Of a stretch of DNA of 64,000 nt, positions 60,158-64,000 are shown one piece after another. The notes below the pieces were generated by a model. It saw only the letters and a list, made by a program, of their open reading frames with translations. It was not told where the DNA came from and made no database searches. The stretch lies in contig CM046337.1 of the NCBI GenBank assembly GCA_025403435.1, forward strand, positions 9,177,015 to 9,241,014. Direction: 5' to 3'. Origin of the DNA: Artocarpus heterophyllus (Eukaryota > Streptophyta > Magnoliopsida > Rosales > Moraceae). The position numbers were made by a program, and so were the translations under genes. Within the stretch, counting starts at the first letter, position 1, and each line of letters begins with the position of its first letter.

Positions 60158-63100
60158 TGTCACAGCCCGCCTTTTCGGGCTGTGATAAAACTCTTTCTTA
60201 CTTACTTTAGGGCAAAAATTTAGGAAATTTTTTTTTAAACGGAAATAAATATTTACTTACATTAACTTTGATAACTCCCAAAATACTTTCACATACTTGT
60301 ATTTACATAATTAATACTTTCACTTTCATAACATCTTTCTTTTAATCATTTCATATCAAAATAACTTTAAACATGCGTGGCGGAAAACATTACAGCAGCG
60401 GACTCCATACCCAATTTGCACACCTCATCCGTCCGCCAGCTCATCATTACGACTCATTCTGACCTTTTCGTCGGAATACCTACAGCATGAAAAACTTAAT
60501 GAGCTAACGCCCAATAAGTCTCATAAATCCCACATGGATATTCACATGAATGCATGAATCAATTATGCTTTCTTATAAACTTTCTTTATTCTCATCATTT
60601 CTTATCTTTACTAGGGCCCAAGTGTTCGTGCCATTGCGCAATTTCATTTAGGTCTACGTAACACCGTGACCGTAACATATCCTTTAAACTCCCCTTGAGT
60701 TAGGAGCCGGTACGATACTTTTCTTAATTTCTGGTGATACATTTACCAGTCCATTTATTATGGTTGACATACCATGCATGAAGTGATAATCACATATTAT
60801 CCATGAAACATAAATTCTTTTGCATAGCATATTACACACAGGTACTTACTTTTTATACACATTGGTACACATTAATATACGCACAGGTATATAGCATAAT
60901 GTACTCACAGGTACTTAACATAAAATGTACACACAGATACCTACTTTATACATACTCAAGTATTTATCATTGTACACACAAGTACGAAATCATGGTACAC
61001 ATGCTCATTTTCATTATTGTACATACAAGTACATAACAGCTTGTACACACTAGTACACATTAATATGCTCACACTTATTCATACATGACTATACCCCTAG
61101 GTATTCATATCATGGCAAACATACAAGTTTACACTTAATTATATGCACAGGTATACATATACATACATTTCTTTCTAAACCTACATTTCATACTGTAGGT
61201 GGGAAGGGTACTTACTTGATGCGAATGTCGGGCAACTTAATCTCGATTTCCCTTCTCCTAGACTCCTAGGATCCTGTTGGCCAATTACAAAGCCATTAGC
61301 CAAATTTCACTATGTTTCGATACGAAACATTCGTTAGTTAATAAATTGAGTTGCATTACTATGTACAACTCTAAAAACCACTGGTTTTTTTCTTATTTCT
61401 ATCTAACTTTACCCTATCGTTTCTAACGAAGGGCGGGAACCTTTCTAGTCGTTTTCTTATTCCATTGGAAACATTTTAAAATGGTTCGGGTTATTTGGAC
61501 AAAAATGACGATTTTGCCCTCCGTGGGTCCACCAACCTACCCGAACTCGATTTCGTTATTCTTACGAAAATAACCATATACTAATTTCAAAATAACACCC
61601 TAGTAGGTCAAATCTCTTTATTTCTCAATTATGCCCCATTTTTATAAAACTTTGCGGTTTAGTCCTTGAACTGAAAATTTTGACGATTTTACCCCCGGGA
61701 CTAAAATTTACTTCTTTGCATCAAAATTTCCTATTTTTCTCAAGGATCATTTTTACTTAAGGTACCATACCTTAAATCATTTGCAAAAATAATATTTTTG
61801 CCATTTAACACTTTTTTCACTTTTAATATATTCTTGAAAAATCAAAAACTCACAAAAGATTGAGTTTTTAGACAAACCGTCCACATAACCTAACAGTTTC
61901 ATCGAGATCTACAATTTTCATGTTTTAACTTTTCCCAAAATCTCACTGTACAGGGGCATTTTTTACTATTTTTCAAATCTGCCGAGAAGGAACTTTTTCT
62001 TTCAATTTAGTCCCTTTGGTATTTTTGATACAAAAATCCATTTCAAACTTGCAATTCTACCCCTGCAGAAACCATTCCATGCCTTAATCCACACATTCTG
62101 ATGCTCAAACATCACTTTACAAAGTCAAACATCAAAATTACAAAAATAACACTTTTTGCAAAAATTGCCATTTTGCACTATAAACCAAAGTTTCACAACT
62201 CAAACTTGCCAATCATCACATATACATAAAATTCCAGCAAATACATGTTCAAAACCCCTCATGGGTTTGAAAGAATAAAATCAAAACAAAATTCAAAACT
62301 TTAAACTTTAAAACTTACCCAAATAACACTTTTTGGATTTCTAGCCTTCAAAGGCTTCTTGAACTTCTTCTTGGACTTCCTTTTCATGCAAAAATAGCAT
62401 GGATTAATCTTTGCCCTTTACCCATGAAAAATCCCTTGAAAACTCATGAAAAAGTTTAGGATTTTACCTTAAAACTTGTGGGAAATCCTTGTTCTTGCTT
62501 GTAAAACTTGTTTGGGGTTATTTTTGCAAAGTTTGGGCGCTGAGAAATTTTTTTAGAGACCTGGACATGGCTGCCGAATCTTGGAAGGAAAGAAAGGAAG
62601 TGAATTTTTGTGATAACTTTGCCTTAAATGCATCCTTATCACATTTGGTGACTCATGGTAACCCATGAGTATACCACTAGGTGTCCTCATCTTATTGGGC
62701 CACATTGCATGGCTTGTTGGCCCAATAGAATTCAAGCAAATGTCCACTTTGTGGAGTTAAAAATTTATACTGTGTAATTTTTCACCACACAGTATTTTTC
62801 CTATACTGCCGTGGTCAATTCAGTGTACTTTCTATCCTTAGACTGTATAAAAATATTTAACTTACTTTTCGTTTACTTTTTGAAGCCAATCATAACATTT
62901 TTCGTATCTGCGTTTTCATTTAGCAGTATTCTTATACTGCTCTGGCCTCCTTTCTACCCCCGGTTAGGGTTAGGACAACCTCTATATCCTATTTACATTC
63001 TAATCATTCATTCGTTTATATCACAATTTCACAATTAATTGTGACATGAAATTCATTTTATGGATATTATGCACAAATCTCTGAGTCATCAAACTCATAA

Positions 63101-63295
63101 AATTTGTATTTTATAATATCCACCATTGCATTACATATGCCATAAAATTTGCAATCAATGCCGCTCATTCATATTTTATTGTAATTTTCACATAAATTAC
63201 AATTTTTACAAAATTTCTCATTTTTAAGAATAAATTCATTAATTAAACCTAATTAAATATTAGGTTTTATTGATGACGTTTTCTCGGTCGTTACA
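60158..63295 (-). mobile_element. Nested solo LTR of a related family, 3138 bp, opposite orientation
   Basis: Starts TGTCACAGCCCGCC and ends CGGTCGTTACA on the plus strand, flanked by TTCTT (60153-60157 and 63296-63300). On the minus strand it starts TGTAACGACCGAG and ends AAAAGGCGGGCTGTGACA, closely like the ends of the 55424-59074 LTR. They also share the block CCTACAGCATGAAAAACTT (60479-60497; reverse complement near 58590-58605). A TATAAAT in sense near 62764-62771 fits minus orientation. An array built on CACAGGTAC-like words fills about 60835-61160. Confidence 0.82.
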
Positions 63296-63300
63296 TTCTT

Positions 63301-64000
63301 TAACTCAAAGCATATTATCCTTGTTCAAAATCTCAAAACCATTCCAAAATATGCAACATGCATTATATAATCACAATAAACATATTCTCATGAGTTTTAT
63401 ACCAAAATCATTATCAAATTATATTTCTAGTCTTTCTTGTAAATAATGATGAAAACATGCTTAAGTTTGCTATTTAAGCTTAAAACATTAAAACATCAAT
63501 CTTAAAATTATGTAAACCGGTTTAAACATTCCTAGCATGTTTGTAATATTGTTATCAAACTAAAATAAAGGTTAGTTGTTGGTTTCAACTCAAGACTCAT
63601 GTTTTTGTTCATAAATGTTCAATATGCATGTCAACATAACTAGAATTTTTGCAATAAATTTTGAACACGAAAATTATACATTAAACATGGAGAAAACACA
63701 TACTAAAAACCAAGTTTACATTAAAGATAACCTACCTCAAAACTCCTTTGAAAAACACCAAAGTTTGGGTTAAAAATCAAGCTTGAATTAACTCTAAAAC
63801 CGCCTCGACCATGGTTGGGAATTATAATTGTCTTGGCTACAAAGAGAGCTTTGTGCTCTATGTCTTTAGTTATAAATTGAAGTGAGAAAGGGAGAGAATG
63901 AGACACTAGAGAAGAAGGTGGTGATGGTTAGTAATGAGAAATTTTATTTAAAAGGAGAATATAAAAAGTAAATGGGATGTCAATAAACACACCTGTTTAT
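63301..64000 (-). repeat. Right LTR, last visible segment
   Basis: Resumes at TAACTCAAAGCATATTATCC, continuing the left LTR from 48762. It follows the left LTR closely to 63930, then differs: the stretch from about 49391 to 49440 of the left LTR appears to be missing. The LTR end is outside the window. Confidence 0.8.

Larger units (their letters stand above)
47057..64000 (-). mobile_element. Ty3/gypsy chromovirus (Tekay-like) with nested solo LTRs, right end beyond window
   Basis: Left LTR 47057-49899, internal region 49900-54803, right LTR from 54804 onward. The order on the minus strand is LTR, primer-binding site, gag, protease, reverse transcriptase, RNase H, integrase with chromodomain, polypurine tract, LTR. 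The chromodomain and LTRs of 2.8 kb match the Tekay (Del) clade. The right LTR is interrupted by two solo LTRs (55424-59074 and 60158-63295) and runs off the window. The two LTRs differ by several changes per 100 bases by eye, so insertion was not recent. The coding region is inactive. The left flank is ATTGC (47052-47056), the expected target-site duplication, but its partner is outside. Confidence 0.93.

Noticed and set aside
60803..61036. 77-codon ORF rich in Tyr, His and Thr
   Set aside because: It is a translation of the CACAGGTAC-like short-repeat array in the nested LTR.
57350..61160. Short-repeat arrays as possible CRISPR
   Set aside because: Plant nuclear DNA inside LTRs; the repeats are diverged and have no regular unique spacers.
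1..64000. tRNA, rRNA or microRNA genes
   Set aside because: I found no convincing cloverleaf arms, box elements or known mature microRNA sequences by eye. A covariance-model scan would be decisive.

Overview
The window is nuclear DNA of a flowering plant, most likely a woody dicot. It is AT-rich, with introns bounded by GT/GC and AG, plant-specific gene families (WOX, CLE-type peptide, ALB3, thaumatin-like), long (TA)n microsatellites, miniature inverted-repeat elements (MITEs) and nested Ty3/gypsy LTR elements. Homology calls rest on my recognition of the families; no database was searched.

Gene-bearing part, 1-46 kb. A partial single-pass membrane protein gene runs off the left edge (minus strand, 1-375). 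AT-rich DNA with MITEs and two solo LTRs (7008-9090 and 9426-11804) follows. Then come a two-exon WOX2-like homeobox gene (12735-14265, plus), a dead copia fragment (about 19.87-21.0 kb), a two-exon cytosolic HSP70 (24400-21685, minus) and, head to head with it, an eleven-exon chloroplast ALB3 insertase gene (25238-30538, plus). A small three-exon CLE-type peptide gene (32214-31739, minus) is not visible as a long ORF; I reconstructed it from splice sites. A GC-rich single-exon thaumatin-like gene lies at 40296-41063 (plus), and a frameshifted NMD3 pseudogene at 45559-43942 (minus).

Transposon part, 47-64 kb. One Ty3/gypsy chromovirus (Tekay-like, chromodomain at the integrase C terminus) lies on the minus strand and runs past the right edge. 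Its coding region carries several stops and frameshifts. Its right-hand LTR has been entered twice, at 55424-59074 and 60158-63295, by solo LTRs of two related families in opposite orientations, each with a perfect 5-bp target-site duplication.

The genes do not form a pathway. WOX2 (embryo patterning) and the CLE-type peptide (signalling) are developmental, ALB3 serves thylakoid membrane insertion, and HSP70 is a general chaperone. The most useful results are the hidden CLE-type gene, the layered transposon stratigraphy (a solo LTR splitting a MITE; two solo LTRs inside one LTR), and a dispersed family of about 150-176-bp MITEs, several with matching 3-bp duplications, one of them inside the HSP70 intron.
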